A DNA stretch of 64,000 nt from Argyresthia goedartella (lineage: Eukaryota > Arthropoda > Insecta > Lepidoptera > Argyresthiidae): NCBI GenBank assembly GCA_949825045.1, contig OX463832.1, forward strand, positions 24,918,552 to 24,982,551, given 5' to 3'. Positions 54,443-64,000 of this stretch are shown in pieces. The position numbers were made by a program, and so were the translations under genes. The notes beneath the pieces were generated by a model. The model was not told where the DNA came from and ran no database searches. It saw only the letters and a program-made list of their open reading frames with translations. The stretch's first letter is position 1. Each line of letters begins with the position of its first letter.

Positions 54443-55960
54443 GATCTTGCCGAGTTCCTGCAGACCTCGGTGTGTCGCCCTGGCCAGCTGAGGACGTGCT
54501 TTATTCATTCTATCAACATCTCTCCACATGATGACACGTTGGTGACGCCTGCTACTGAAGAAGATGATGACAAATCAGCTGCCAAGGAAGATTTCGAATA
54601 TTACATTGAGGCAAAGGTCTCTACCTTCCGAGAAAGTGCCGCTACAATTGATAAGGAGACCTTCGAATCATTTAGCGACAAAAAAAATGTCTGTGTTTCA
54701 GAAGAGTTTGGTGATCAGCTAGAGGAAGCCCACGCGCAAAAAAGAAAACAAGTAACGAACAGTGTCACAACTCTAAACAGTCCAAACTCTTGCAATATTG
54801 AGTTTACTCGTGAACAAAGCACATTCGCCTGTGATTACTGTTACAAAAGGTTTACTTCAAAAATTATGTTGGAACGTCACCTCACAACATATGAAATTCA
54901 TCCAGATAATAATAAAACTGTTCCCTTTCCATGTGTTGATTGTGCTGTTGTGTTATGTTCAGACGATCAGTGTAGCGAGTGTTCGAACGGGCATAGATTA
55001 CTTCAGCATAACAATATGCAAACAAATATTGCGGAGTGTCATAATCTTAAATCCATTTCCAACAAGCAAAGTTTGATATTACACAACATTACACATATAG
55101 ACGAGAAACCCTATCAGTGTGAGGTGTGTCATAAATCTCTTACAACTAATAACGGTTTGATCCAGCACATGAGGACACACACTGGCGAAAAACCATTTCA
55201 GTGTGAGGTGTGTCGTAAATCGTTTCCTAATAAAAGTAATTTGGTCAGGCACACAAGACTACATACTGGCGACAAACCATTTCAGTGTAATATGTGTCGT
55301 AAATCGTTTTTATATAAAGGTGATCTTATCAAACACATAAGAGTGCACACTGGCGAGAAACCATTTCAGTGTGAGGTGTGTCGTAAGTCATTTGGTCGAA
55401 AAGATAATTTGGTCAAGCACATAAGAGTGCATACTGGCGAGAAACCATTTCAGTGTCAGGTATGTGGTAAGTCATTTAGTGAAAAAGATAAATTGGTCAA
55501 GCACATAAGAGTGCATACTGGCGAGAAACCATTTCAGTGTCAGGTGTGTGGTAAATCATTTGCTCATCCATATCAATTGGTCAGCCACAGAAGTGTGCAT
55601 ACTGGCGAGAAACCATTTCAGTGTCTGGTGTGTCGTAAATCATTTGCTCGACAAGTTCGTTTGGTTAGGCACAGAAGAATACATACTGGCGAGAAACCAT
55701 TTCAGTGTAATATGTGTCGTAAATCGTTTTTAAATAAAGCTGATCTTATCAAACACATAAGAGTGCACACTGGCGAGAAACCATTTCAGTGTGAGGTGTG
55801 TCGTAAATCGTTTCCTAATACAAGTAGCTTGGTCAGGCACACAAGATTACATACTGGCGAGAAACCATTTCAGTGTCAGGTTTGTCGTAAATCATTTGCT
55901 CAACAGTGTCATTTGGTTAGGCACATAAGAGTGCACACGCGAGAAACCATTTCAGTGTGA
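54443..55960 (+). CDS. Zinc-finger gene exon 3: linker and C2H2 finger array
   Basis: Acceptor TTAACAG|GAT, phase 0. The frame starts [16 protein letters not shown], then an acidic low-complexity linker, one divergent finger ([10 protein letters not shown]...) and a cysteine-rich degenerate stretch. Then come ten canonical C2H2 fingers of 28 residues, joined by the TGEKPFQC linker. Contact-position residues vary between fingers, but the frameworks are nearly the same. Fingers 3 and 8 and fingers 2 and 9 are close pairs, so blocks of fingers were duplicated. The frame ends at 55960 because a 2-nt deletion in the last linker (HTRET in place of HTGEK) shifts it. Confidence 0.85.
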   Translation, partial: DLAEFLQTSVCRPGQLRTCFIHSINISPHDDTLVTPATEEDDDKSAAKEDFEYYIEAKVSTFRESAATIDKETFESFSDKKNVCVSEEFGDQLEEAHAQKRKQVTNSVTTLNSPNSCNIEFTREQSTFACDYCYKRFTSKIMLERHLTTYEIHPDNNKTVPFPCVDCAVVLCSDDQCSECSNGHRLLQHNNMQTNIAECHNLKSISNKQSLILHNITHIDEKPYQCEVCHKSLTTNNGLIQHMRTHTGEKPFQCEVCRKSFPNKSNLVRHTRLHTGDKPFQCNMCRKSFLYKGDLIKHIRVHTGEKPFQCEVCRKSFGRKDNLVKHIRVHTGEKPFQCQVCGKSFSEKDKLVKHIRVHTGEKPFQCQVCGKSFAHPYQLVSHRSVHTGEKPFQCLVCRKSFARQVRLVRHRRIHTGEKPFQCNMCRKSFLNKADLIKHIRVHTGEKPFQCEVCRKSFPNTSSLVRHTRLHTGEKPFQCQVCRKSFAQQCHLVRHIRVHTRETISV

Positions 55961-56243
<283 letters not shown>

Positions 56244-56729
56244 TTGGTCAAGCACATAAGAGTGCATACTGGCGAGAAACCATTTCAGTGTCAGGTGTGT
56301 GGTAAATCATTTGCTCAACCATATCAATTGGTCAGCCACAGAAGAGTGCATACTGGCGAGAAACCATTTCAGTGTCTGGTGTGTCGTAAATCATTTGCTC
56401 AACAAGGTCCTTTGGTCAGGTACAGAAGAATGCATACTGGCGAGAAACCATTTCATTGTCAGGTGTGTGGTAAATCATTTACTCAACAACGTAATTTGAT
56501 CAACCACAGAAGAGTACATACTGGCGAGAAACCATTTCAGTGTCATGTGTGTCGTAAATTGTTTACTAATAAAAGTGATTTGGTCAGACATAGAAGAGTA
56601 CACACTGGCGAGAAACCATTTCAGTGTATAATGTGTCGTAAATCGTTTGCATATAAAGGTGATCTGGTCAATCACATAAGAGTGCACACTGGCGAGAAAC
56701 CATTTCAGTGTGAGGTGTGTCATATATAA
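56244..56729 (+). pseudogene. Zinc-finger array, second open block
   Basis: 161 codons holding about five complete C2H2 fingers ([22 protein letters not shown] and on to [17 protein letters not shown]) and the start of the next ([12 protein letters not shown]). Open, but without its own promoter or start context. One finger has Tyr in place of the first zinc His (LVRYRRMH), so it would bind zinc poorly. Confidence 0.8.
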
Positions 56730-56811
56730 TTTGCACAACAACGTGTTTTGTTCGTTTGGTTAGGCACAGAAAAGCGCATACTGGCTAGAAACCATTTCAG
56801 TGTCGGGTGTG

Positions 56812-56985
56812 TCTACGATGTCCCACTGCTGGTCAAAGGCCTCCCCGTTTCGAGACCCACACATCTCTCGACAAAGCTACTTTGCCCTCTGGTTGGAACT
56901 TGTCCAGGTCGTCCCGCCATCTCCTTCTGGGCCTTCCTCTGCGCCGGTGTCCATATGTACATACACAGACACACGTAAATAGTTA
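56812..56985 (-). mobile_element. RTE-like LINE fragment inside the zinc-finger array
   Basis: The minus strand encodes PRRRWRDDLDKFQPEGKVAL and DVWVSKRGGL, phrases I know from the C-terminus of RTE-like LINE proteins in insects. Finger sequence flanks it on both sides (FQC at about 56796 and again at 57030). Confidence 0.65.
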
Positions 56986-57004
56986 ACTAATAAAAATTAT
57001 ATGG

Positions 57005-57223
57005 AGAGCGCATACTGGCGAGAAACCATTTCAGTGTGAGATGTGTCATAAATCATTTGCACAACAATGTGTTTTCTTCATGCACAGAAGAGCGCATTCT
57101 GTTACGATAATTAATACGGTTGAGCGAAGCGTACTTATTACTAGGCTAGGCAACAATCCGCAGATCAGGAAATATGAAGAAATTATTACACCTTTTGAGC
57201 TTGAAATCTTGTTTGCTGAATAA
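57005..57223 (+). pseudogene. Last finger and C-terminus of the zinc-finger gene
   Basis: [31 protein letters not shown], then a unique tail (VTIINTVERSVLITRLGNNPQIRKYEEIITPFELEILF) and TAA at 57221-57223. This is probably the original end of the protein. AATAAA follows at about 57344. Confidence 0.75.
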
Positions 57224-57343
57224 AATACTAATACATGACAAACTAAATTGTATGAATTATTTTACAGTAGTGCCTGCGAAACTTCATTATTCTTAAATTT
57301 TAAATAATTACTTAAATTTTTTATGGGTTTTGTGTTGCCTGAA

Positions 57344-57349
57344 ATAAAC
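57344..57349 (+). terminator. Polyadenylation signal AATAAA
   Basis: TGAAATAAACAA, about 120 bp after the zinc-finger stop codon. A plausible 3' end signal. Confidence 0.5.
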
Positions 57350-57496
57350 AATTTCTTGTTATCATTATTATAAAAAAACAGCGATTTGAGGCATCCCCTT
57401 TCGCGCGCCTGCGCCTGCTTACCAAGCTGCGGTTTCTGCTAGTTTATGATATTCAACTATGTAGCTGATTGTGAGTGAATGTATGAAAAGTTAAGT
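57350..57496. other. Non-coding DNA
   Basis: Nothing recognised. Confidence 0.4.
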
Positions 57497-57624
57497 GCAG
57501 GTCGCGCCAAGTCTCTATGCGGGTGCCGTGTGAAGGGGTTAGCTTTCTCTCTCTCACCCTATGCGAGAAAGAGTGGTTACCCCTCCAAGGTGCACTCAGA
57601 CACAGATAAACTTGGCGCGACCTG
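57497..57624. repeat. MITE-like element with 14-bp inverted ends
   Basis: CAGGTCGCGCCAAG at the left end and CTTGGCGCGACCTG at the right end, 128 bp overall, with an imperfect inner foldback. No coding capacity. The target duplication is not clear. Confidence 0.75.
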
Positions 57625-57865
57625 TATCACTAGTGTAAATAATTAAGTGGAAAATAAGTCGTGCATAGAATATATTTTCACTTCTCATGCTCGAAAATTC
57701 CTTCTTTATGCTGGAAACAAAATCGCATTTTTGTTCAAGTTCAAAGATTTTTATTCATAATAGCACAAAAATTGAGACTGAATGAACGTCATAACATAAT
57801 CAAGCAAGCATAATATAACTTTAAGTAGGTACCTAATTATTACATAGTACATAATCTGTAGGGTG
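57625..57865. other. Non-coding DNA, small LINE-tail-like piece
   Basis: TTCAAGTTCAAAGATTTTTATTCATAATAGCAC at 57735-57768 looks like a LINE 3' end. Otherwise nothing. Confidence 0.35.
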
Positions 57866-58543
57866 AAATGAAATGAAATGAAATGAAATATGTTTATTTT
57901 CATTATTACAACAACAAAAGTACTTAAATAAATCTAGGGTTAATTGATTGTTATTAAAATTGTAAAACGCTGTCTAGGTGTAACAATACGTTGGTAGTAC
58001 GCGGAAGGAGCCCTGACTACTACACTAGGAGACCTGTATAGTAGTAGCCAGTGAGACCGTCACACGAACACTCCACTTATCTATTATATGAGTAAACGTT
58101 ATTCGGCAGTCGTATAATACAATCAAACAAGAATATAAAAACAAAAACTTTGAGGGTACTTGAAAATAAAAGTAAGTAAGTAAATAGTTACGAGCTAAGT
58201 CATTATGGTCTGGTTCTGTATCGAGATAGATATACATATAAACGAGGGTACGTAACGTAAAACATAATGTGCTAGTGTGGTCATGTCATGCATGAAGTTT
58301 TATAAATAATGTAGCATGTAAGTAAGTATATAGGTATAGGTGTACTACATAAATAAAATAAACAGATACAATGTTAGTAGAAAATATTTAATTTATTTAA
58401 TAAGCTAACAATACGGAAATGTAAAAATGAGATTCTGAAATACAGACGTGGTGGGATTTCGTTCACAGAAAAAGGTCTTTATTACCTGCACGCAAGGATT
58501 AAACGAGTGGTAATAGTAAGTTTGTAACTGGTACAGTGCTTGA

Positions 58544-61457
58544 TCACCACTTGCCAAAGATTAATAGCCTATCAGAGGCTTCATGTGTTTGCGACATTAG
58601 CCATTTTCTGCAGGATATTTTGAGGTTGTATTTTGTCATTACAAAAATCTTGTTAAGTCTGTTTACAGTGTTATAAATGTGGGGTGCAAGGGACTGGTAG
58701 AATCTTTTTGCAAAATCAGTTCTGCATCGAGTAATTGGGCAAACCAAGTCTTTACGTCGTTTAATAGATATTTTTTGGGAGACACTCTCGATTGAATATT
58801 TGCATGTTGTTCTAGTATAATATTATGTATAAATAACTTTCGTACGGTCAGCACGTTTGCAATGTTATACAGTTCTGCGGTTTGAAAAATCATCTGTTTA
58901 AAATGCATGACTTTTAGTAGGACTCGTTGAGCTTTCTCAATGCGATTGAAGTAAGTTTTTGCGGCACCCCCCCAGACCACGATGCAATGGATCTGGCAAG
59001 TGCATAGTAGACTGTTAGGAGTAACTCTGGAATGAGCATTCGCATACGGCCCGCCACAGCGCTGATATGGTACTCCCATCTAAGGTGCCTATCAATAATT
59101 ATGCCGAGATATTTCATTTTATGGGTTCTTTGCAGGTTATCGCAGTTGCAGTCGCCGGCACGGATATCACATCTGTGCGCTGTTAATTTTCCAATTTTCA
59201 TCTGGTTGAGTGGTTGCATTAATTGTAAAGGTTACGTATTTGGTTTTATCAACGTTACATGTCAATAGATTTTTATCCAGCCACCTGAACACTTCGCGCA
59301 AACCATTTTCAGCATGACATCGTACTTCGTCCCAAGATTCCCCAGAATATAATATTGCCGTATCATCTGCATAGGCAAAGATTTGAGAATTTTGAGTAGA
59401 CATTTTGCAGAGGTCGTTCGAGTATATTAGGAATAAGGTGGGACCAAGTACGCTGCCTTGTGGAACACCGAATTTGAATGGAAGCTCGTCACTGCAGATG
59501 TCATCAACTTTCACGGCCTGCGATCTATTTGTGAGATAGTCCTCAAATAGGTGTAGTGGGGCTCCTCTGATGCCTATGCTTTCCATTTTGGCCAGAAGTA
59601 GTTTTACTGAGACGGTATCGAAAGCTTTCGATAGATCCAGGAAAACTCCGAGGGATTTTTTCCCGCTGTCGAAGTCTGAAACTACAGAATTAACCAGGGT
59701 CATAACAGCGTCTTTTGTGGATTTTTTCCTGCGAAAGCCGAATTGATTGTCACTTAGTATATGTTCTGTTTCTAAATAATTCATTAGTCGTTCATTCATA
59801 ATATATTCCAGGATTTTTAATAAAGTCGTCAGGACAGAAATCGGCCGATAATTGCTTACCAATTCTCTGTTGCCTGCTTTGTATACAGGAGTAATTACAG
59901 CTTTTTTGAATGACTGAGGGAATTTGCCGGAAGAGATACTCAGATTGCAGATGTGCGCAAGGGGTTTACAAATTATGTTCTTTGCTTGTTGTATCAGTGT
60001 GCTAGATATGCGATCCCATCCGACGGCGCACTGTAATTTTAACCTATTTATCATTTTGGCTACTTCTGCCTCATCAGTGGGTAACATCATGAATGAGTTC
60101 GGCATTGTGGTTAGAGGATTGTGTGAGTTCGTAAGATTTTCTTCCGTAGTATTTAATCTATTGAGAGTTTTCTGAGCTAGTTCCTGGCCTATGTTTGAGA
60201 AATATTTGTTAACATTGTTGAGTGCTTCTTTATGTGTGTTACCGCATTTAAATAATTCTGAGGATTGTTTGCAATTTTTATTGATATGACGTACATCTTT
60301 TATGAACTGCCACATTTTTTTAGGATCGTTTTTCTCTTCTCCAATTCTTTTCTGTTATAATTTCTTTTTAGTTTCTTCAATATATCATTACATGTGTTCC
60401 TTTACCTCTTGTATTTCTGTTGCAGTTCTATGTTTTGGGGTTCTTTCTTTAAATTCTTATGTAATTTGTCTCTCTTTCTTATACTTCTAATGAGGCCTAG
60501 AGTAATCCAGGGTTTAATATTGGTTTTAGAGCGGGACATATGCATAGTTATAGTGTTTTTTGATATTGCGTTTGCTAGAATATCCTGCATTGCATTGCAG
60601 GCTTTATTGACATCTGTACAGTTAAGGACCGGTAACCAATCAGCGTTAAGTAGCTCATTACAGGTGTTGTCGTAATTTAATTTAGTAAATGACTTCTTTG
60701 TTGGTCTTACTGGTTGAAAATTTAGATAAAGTAGCACAGGTTGATGGTCAGTTGGCAGGGTTCTAAAACAAATGTGGTCGGGTTAGAGTTTGATTTCAGC
60801 ATTACATGGTCTAAACAGGTTAAGTTGTGGGTGGGGAAATTGTGTCCTGGTAAAATACCCTGAAGAGCTAATGTATTAAGTTACTCATCCGCGAAATTGT
60901 CTGCACTGTCATTTTTTATATCTATATTGATATCTCCTACAATTATTACATAAGGTACATTTTTTAAAGAGGATAACGTTACGTCGAGCGATTTTATAAA
61001 TGGATCACAGTCTTTGAACGCATAGGGTCTATAAATACCCATGATAGTAAGTTAATTCCCAATTTTAATATCGAGACAGCTGCAGTCAAATGCACCGTTC
61101 AGAGACACTAACCCGGATGCTGTCCCGTACATATGCTACCACACCATCGTTTTGGTTATGTACATGTTGTGTAAAGAAGGACATGTAACCTTTGCGTGCA
61201 GGAACATTGAAGTTACATGACTTTAGCCAACACTCTGTTAGAACTATTATGTCTGGGTCAAGGCCTAATGTTGTAAGTAAGACATCAATTTGGTCAAGAT
61301 TTAAATTTATGCTTCTTATATTTTGACAAAGAATCGTTAGGTTTTGAGTTTGTAAGTTGATTTTACTGATGCATTCCTCAGGTTTACATAAAAGGGAACC
61401 CGCGGCATTGACATAATCAATGTCACAGGCGACTTGATTAATACTGTTTAGGGCCAT
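58544..61457 (-). pseudogene. LINE H ORF2: endonuclease and reverse transcriptase
   Basis: ATG 61457 (MALNSINQVACDIDYVN). Endonuclease: LTILCQNIRSINLNLDQIDVL, PDIIVLTECWLKS, NQNDGVVAYVRDS; it is broken near 61086-60740. Linker: KPWITLGLIRSIRKRDK (60737-60402). RT: a long open frame 60315-59167 with CAVGWDRISS, ICNLSISSGKFP, FLDLSKAFDTVSVK, FGVPQGSVLGPTLFL and the catalytic FAYADDTAILY. The C-terminus is in other frames (59219-58544), including YLGIIIDRHLRWEYHIS and IVVWGGAAKTYFNRIEKAQR. The NLSISSG motif here supports the reading across the Harbinger site in LINE J1. Confidence 0.88.
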
Positions 61458-61858
61458 GATATTATGTGGTAAAAGTTGTTGGAATGTTTCGGTATATTAA
61501 GTAAACCTGAGGAAGAGCACTGGCAAGAATGAGGTAAAATCAAACAAGAATGAGGGAAAATCAAATTACTGAGGGAATGAGGTACGTGTTTGACGAGATC
61601 CCGGTAGGGACATAAAGAGACGGTAGTGTTAGCTTGGTAAATGATACATATGATATATACTTTATATATAATAAGTTCATAAAGATGTTTAATATTATAA
61701 TAATATAAAAAATATTTGACCAGTGAACCAGACACTGAGAGAAGAGTAACATTCAAGACAAAGAAAAATATCAGTTTATGAAAAGTCGTGATCAGTCTAT
61801 TACGGTGGGCGAGGTTTATAAATACCAATGTACGTTGAACATGATCGGCCAGAGGTAG

Positions 61859-62747
61859 TCACGGGGATGATTGCACTTCCAAGTCCCTGAGCTGCATCTC
61901 GGAGTTGATGACTATTGCCGGACAATTGGGATCATCAGTCTTGCGAACCAGAACTACACCGCCACTTATCCAGCAGTATTTCACCGTTTTGCTCTTCATC
62001 GGCTGTCGGCCCAAGTAGTGTAGTCGTTGTGCCTTCTGGGTAAGTTGCTCGCCAACAAATATAGCACACTCATCTTGGAAGCCAATATGAGTAGCATTTA
62101 GCTTATTATCCTTGTTGTCAGCATTGAACTTTTTCACTGATTTCAGGAAATTGATTTTGCCCTTCTGGGAATTCATTTCAACAATTGTTAATTTGTTATC
62201 ACCTCTCTTTTCCCGATGAACGTCTTTGATGTCCGCCATTTCGATGTTAGATTTGGTTATTTCTGCAATCTTTTTCACGAGTAAGAGTAGATTTTCGCCA
62301 GGTTTTTCAGGCATTTGGCGGATCTCCAGATAGTTGGCGCGTAATTTCCTTTGAAGTTGCTTCACTTGTTTCTCCAAATGTATTAACCTTCCGTCCGTCT
62401 CTTGATAGTTTGATTCTAGGACATCAACTCTGTTTTGCACGCTCTCAAATTTTGTGGCGAGAGTTTCAATCGCGTCTTTTGTTGATTCGTTGATCTTCTC
62501 AATATTCTGCTGCATATTCATTCTGCTGCATGACTTTTCCCATATCCAGAGTGTTGATGTTATCATTCTGCGTGGAAAAACGAGAATCGAGCTCGCATAA
62601 TTTCGACAGGATGCGGTCCGAGAACTCTTTCAGTTGGGATACAAAAGAGTCATCGCAAAACTTTCGTTTCCTATTTATTACATACCGCTCGTATTCCTCT
62701 TGCGATCCGTGCAGGTCTGGTGCACTTCCTGAGTATGAGTTCTCCAT
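61859..62747 (-). pseudogene. LINE H ORF1 with FP25K-like domain
   Basis: ATG 62747 (MENSYSGSAPDLHG) starts an N-terminal frame to about 62499. A local duplication (ATGCAGCAGAATGAATATGC on the minus strand near 62520) shifts the frame. The rest (to 61859) is a coiled coil (NIEKINESTKDAIETLATKF...LEKQVKQLQRKL) and the FP25K-like domain (IFVGEQLTQKAQRLHYLGR, VKYCWISGGVVLVRK). Same design as J1 ORF1. Confidence 0.82.
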
Positions 62748-62799
62748 AGTTGTCTCTGAGAGGAATTCTGCGCGTAGGTAGTGTGCCGGCACGTACGCC

Positions 62800-62993
62800 C
62801 GCCACAGATATGCGGAAATATCTCATCACGTACTATGTCTTATGCACGTCATCAATAACATGTACCAAACTAGTATATAAGCTAGGATTTCCTATAATAA
62901 ATTAGTCTAGTATAGTCTGGTATATGCGCGCATCTCAAGCCTTTTACTTTACTCCCGAAGATGTTACTCCCCTCATAATTGCCTATGGCAAAG
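62800..62993 (+). repeat. LTR edge of an unidentified retrotransposon
   Basis: TATA box TATATAAG at 62874-62881 and AATAAA at 62896-62901, followed at 62994-63005 by TGGTGACCCGAC, which resembles the primer-binding site of many insect gypsy-type elements. The left border is unknown because LINE H abuts it. Confidence 0.55.
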
Positions 62994-63400
62994 TGGTGAC
63001 CCGACTTTTGAACATCAGCAACCTTCGGTAATAGCAGCATGGACCCAGCTGCGAAGAAAACTCCGTGTGCTGCCACCTTAGAAGTGCAAGCAAGAAGCAC
63101 TTCGTCCAAGATCGCCGAGCCCCGACTTCTGCATACCTATTTCAAACCACGCTGCAGAAATCCATAATCAAGACCCCACCCAAACCAAGACGACATCAAG
63201 CAAGCCATGACGGACCAGAAGCCAAACGATTTCAACTGAAGATTTCCCGCATCGAACTCAAGATACCGCAAGAATAATGAACCGATAGTCAGCCGACTGC
63301 TGATTTATCAAAATGGAGCTCGCACCAGCAGAAACGAACGCGTCGGCAAATTCATTCACAGCAAGCAGTTTTTTTTTTCTCAAGTTCAAGACATAGGAAG
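62994..63400 (+). other. Possible retrotransposon leader and gag start
   Basis: Downstream of the primer-binding-like motif. An ATG at 63040 opens MDPAAKKTPCAATLEVQARS..., and a second frame (63065-63277) covers the rest. Both are short and without recognisable domain, so coding is uncertain. Confidence 0.35.
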
Positions 63401-64000
63401 CCGTTCCAGCCACCAGAAGAGTATTGAAACATCATCGATATACCTAATCACCCAGGAAGAACATCGCACGAAGTATAATCAAATCACTGAAGAGAGAGTG
63501 AGAGAGATACATATGTATATAAACGATTGGTGTACAAGATGTGCTCTATGTTGCCAAATCCCAAGGTTTTTAGGCACACAAATTTCATCAATCGACAACT
63601 TAATATTCACTCAAGAGTGAAGAGCACGCACGTACATATGACGTACGAGATCATTGACTGCCTACAGCCAATGTTACAGATTTAATGCTGACGCTGATTC
63701 AGCACAATCATCCTTGTATAGGTACGGTCGCAATTATAAACAAACAGTGATTACAACTTCAACGACGTGCGGTGTAAATTGACTCATCGATTCCTGAAAA
63801 ACATATGCGGCTACAGCATCAGACGACTCTCCTGCGGATCTTTTCCAGTTATAGGTTAGGTTAGTTTACTAACCGCGAAGCCCCATTTTCCTAGTGTTTT
63901 TCTGTTTTCGAGTTTTTAGTTTATTTTATGTAGAGTGCGGCCAGACACAGGACTCGCCTGTAGGTAAATATTATGTTATTCTTTAAACTTATGTAGAATT
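63401..64000. other. Non-coding DNA to the window end
   Basis: No frame or repeat recognised. A GAGAGAGTGAGAGAG stretch near 63493 is low complexity. Confidence 0.45.

Larger units (their letters stand above)
57866..62770 (-). mobile_element. LINE H (Jockey-like), nearly full length
   Basis: The minus strand holds ORF1 (62747-61859), a spacer (61858-61458), ORF2 (61457-58544) and a 3' untranslated region to the tail, which on the plus strand reads GAAATGAAATGAAATGAAAT at 57868-57890. It is the most complete LINE here, but both ORFs carry frameshifts. Confidence 0.85.

Noticed and set aside
58025..58237. 70-codon minus-strand frame after LINE H
   Set aside because: Lies in the LINE 3' untranslated region, hydrophobic and AT-driven.

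Overview
The window looks like a stretch of lepidopteran (moth or butterfly) genomic DNA. The base composition is AT-rich, spliced genes use GT-AG introns, and almost everything recognisable is an insect transposable element or a relic of one. A ~400 bp repeat whose core I know from many moth and butterfly sequences occurs in three good copies. Several LINEs carry a baculovirus FP25K-like ORF1, and the mariner is of the DD37D type I associate with moths. I see no bacterial-style operons, CRISPR arrays or rRNA. The only likely host gene is a multi-exon ZAD/C2H2 zinc-finger gene (46048-57223), and it is damaged.

Layout. 1-2551: AT-rich DNA, a 169-bp tandem repeat and a probable LTR. 1418/2552-6342: BEL/Pao element 1 (gag, protease, start of RT), cut off inside pol and fused to a LINE fragment. 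6343-21961: a nested block. A Jockey-like LINE (J1) and a DD37D mariner were each split by a 3,483-bp PIF/Harbinger transposon. The two Harbinger copies (6748-10230 and 17327-20809) are inverted and nearly identical. The DNA between them appears to have been flipped by recombination between the copies, because the halves of both split elements match up again only if 10231-17326 is turned round. A decayed Ty3/gypsy element lies inside the flipped part. 21962-24890: a LINE with an unexplained insert in its middle. 24892-26947: a broken errantivirus-type envelope gene without gag or pol. 27140-29697: SINEs, a long hairpin and repeat fragments. 29698-40150: LINE-D, split by a complete BEL/Pao element 2 (31126-38277; 5-bp target duplication ATGGT). 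40190-45530: three more truncated LINEs. 46048-57360: the zinc-finger gene, with a SINE in its first coding exon and a 7.7-kb intron full of repeats. 57497-62770: a MITE-like element and a nearly full-length LINE (H). 62800-63400: an LTR edge with a primer-binding-site-like motif.

How the parts work together. Each Harbinger copy carries an apparently intact six-exon HARBI1-like transposase gene and a convergent 132-codon second ORF. By sequence it is the element most likely to be active or recently active. Both BEL elements separate gag from protease by a single in-frame UAG, which suggests translational readthrough, but both pol regions are broken. The LINEs show two-ORF organisation (FP25K-like ORF1, then endonuclease plus reverse transcriptase), and all copies seen are broken. 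I have not found a wholly new system. The strongest observations are the transposon-mediated inversion, the shared gag-UAG-pro arrangement, the near-identical autonomous Harbinger pair with its unclassified second protein, and the zinc-finger gene interrupted in its ZAD exon. All calls come from reading the sequence; no database search was possible.
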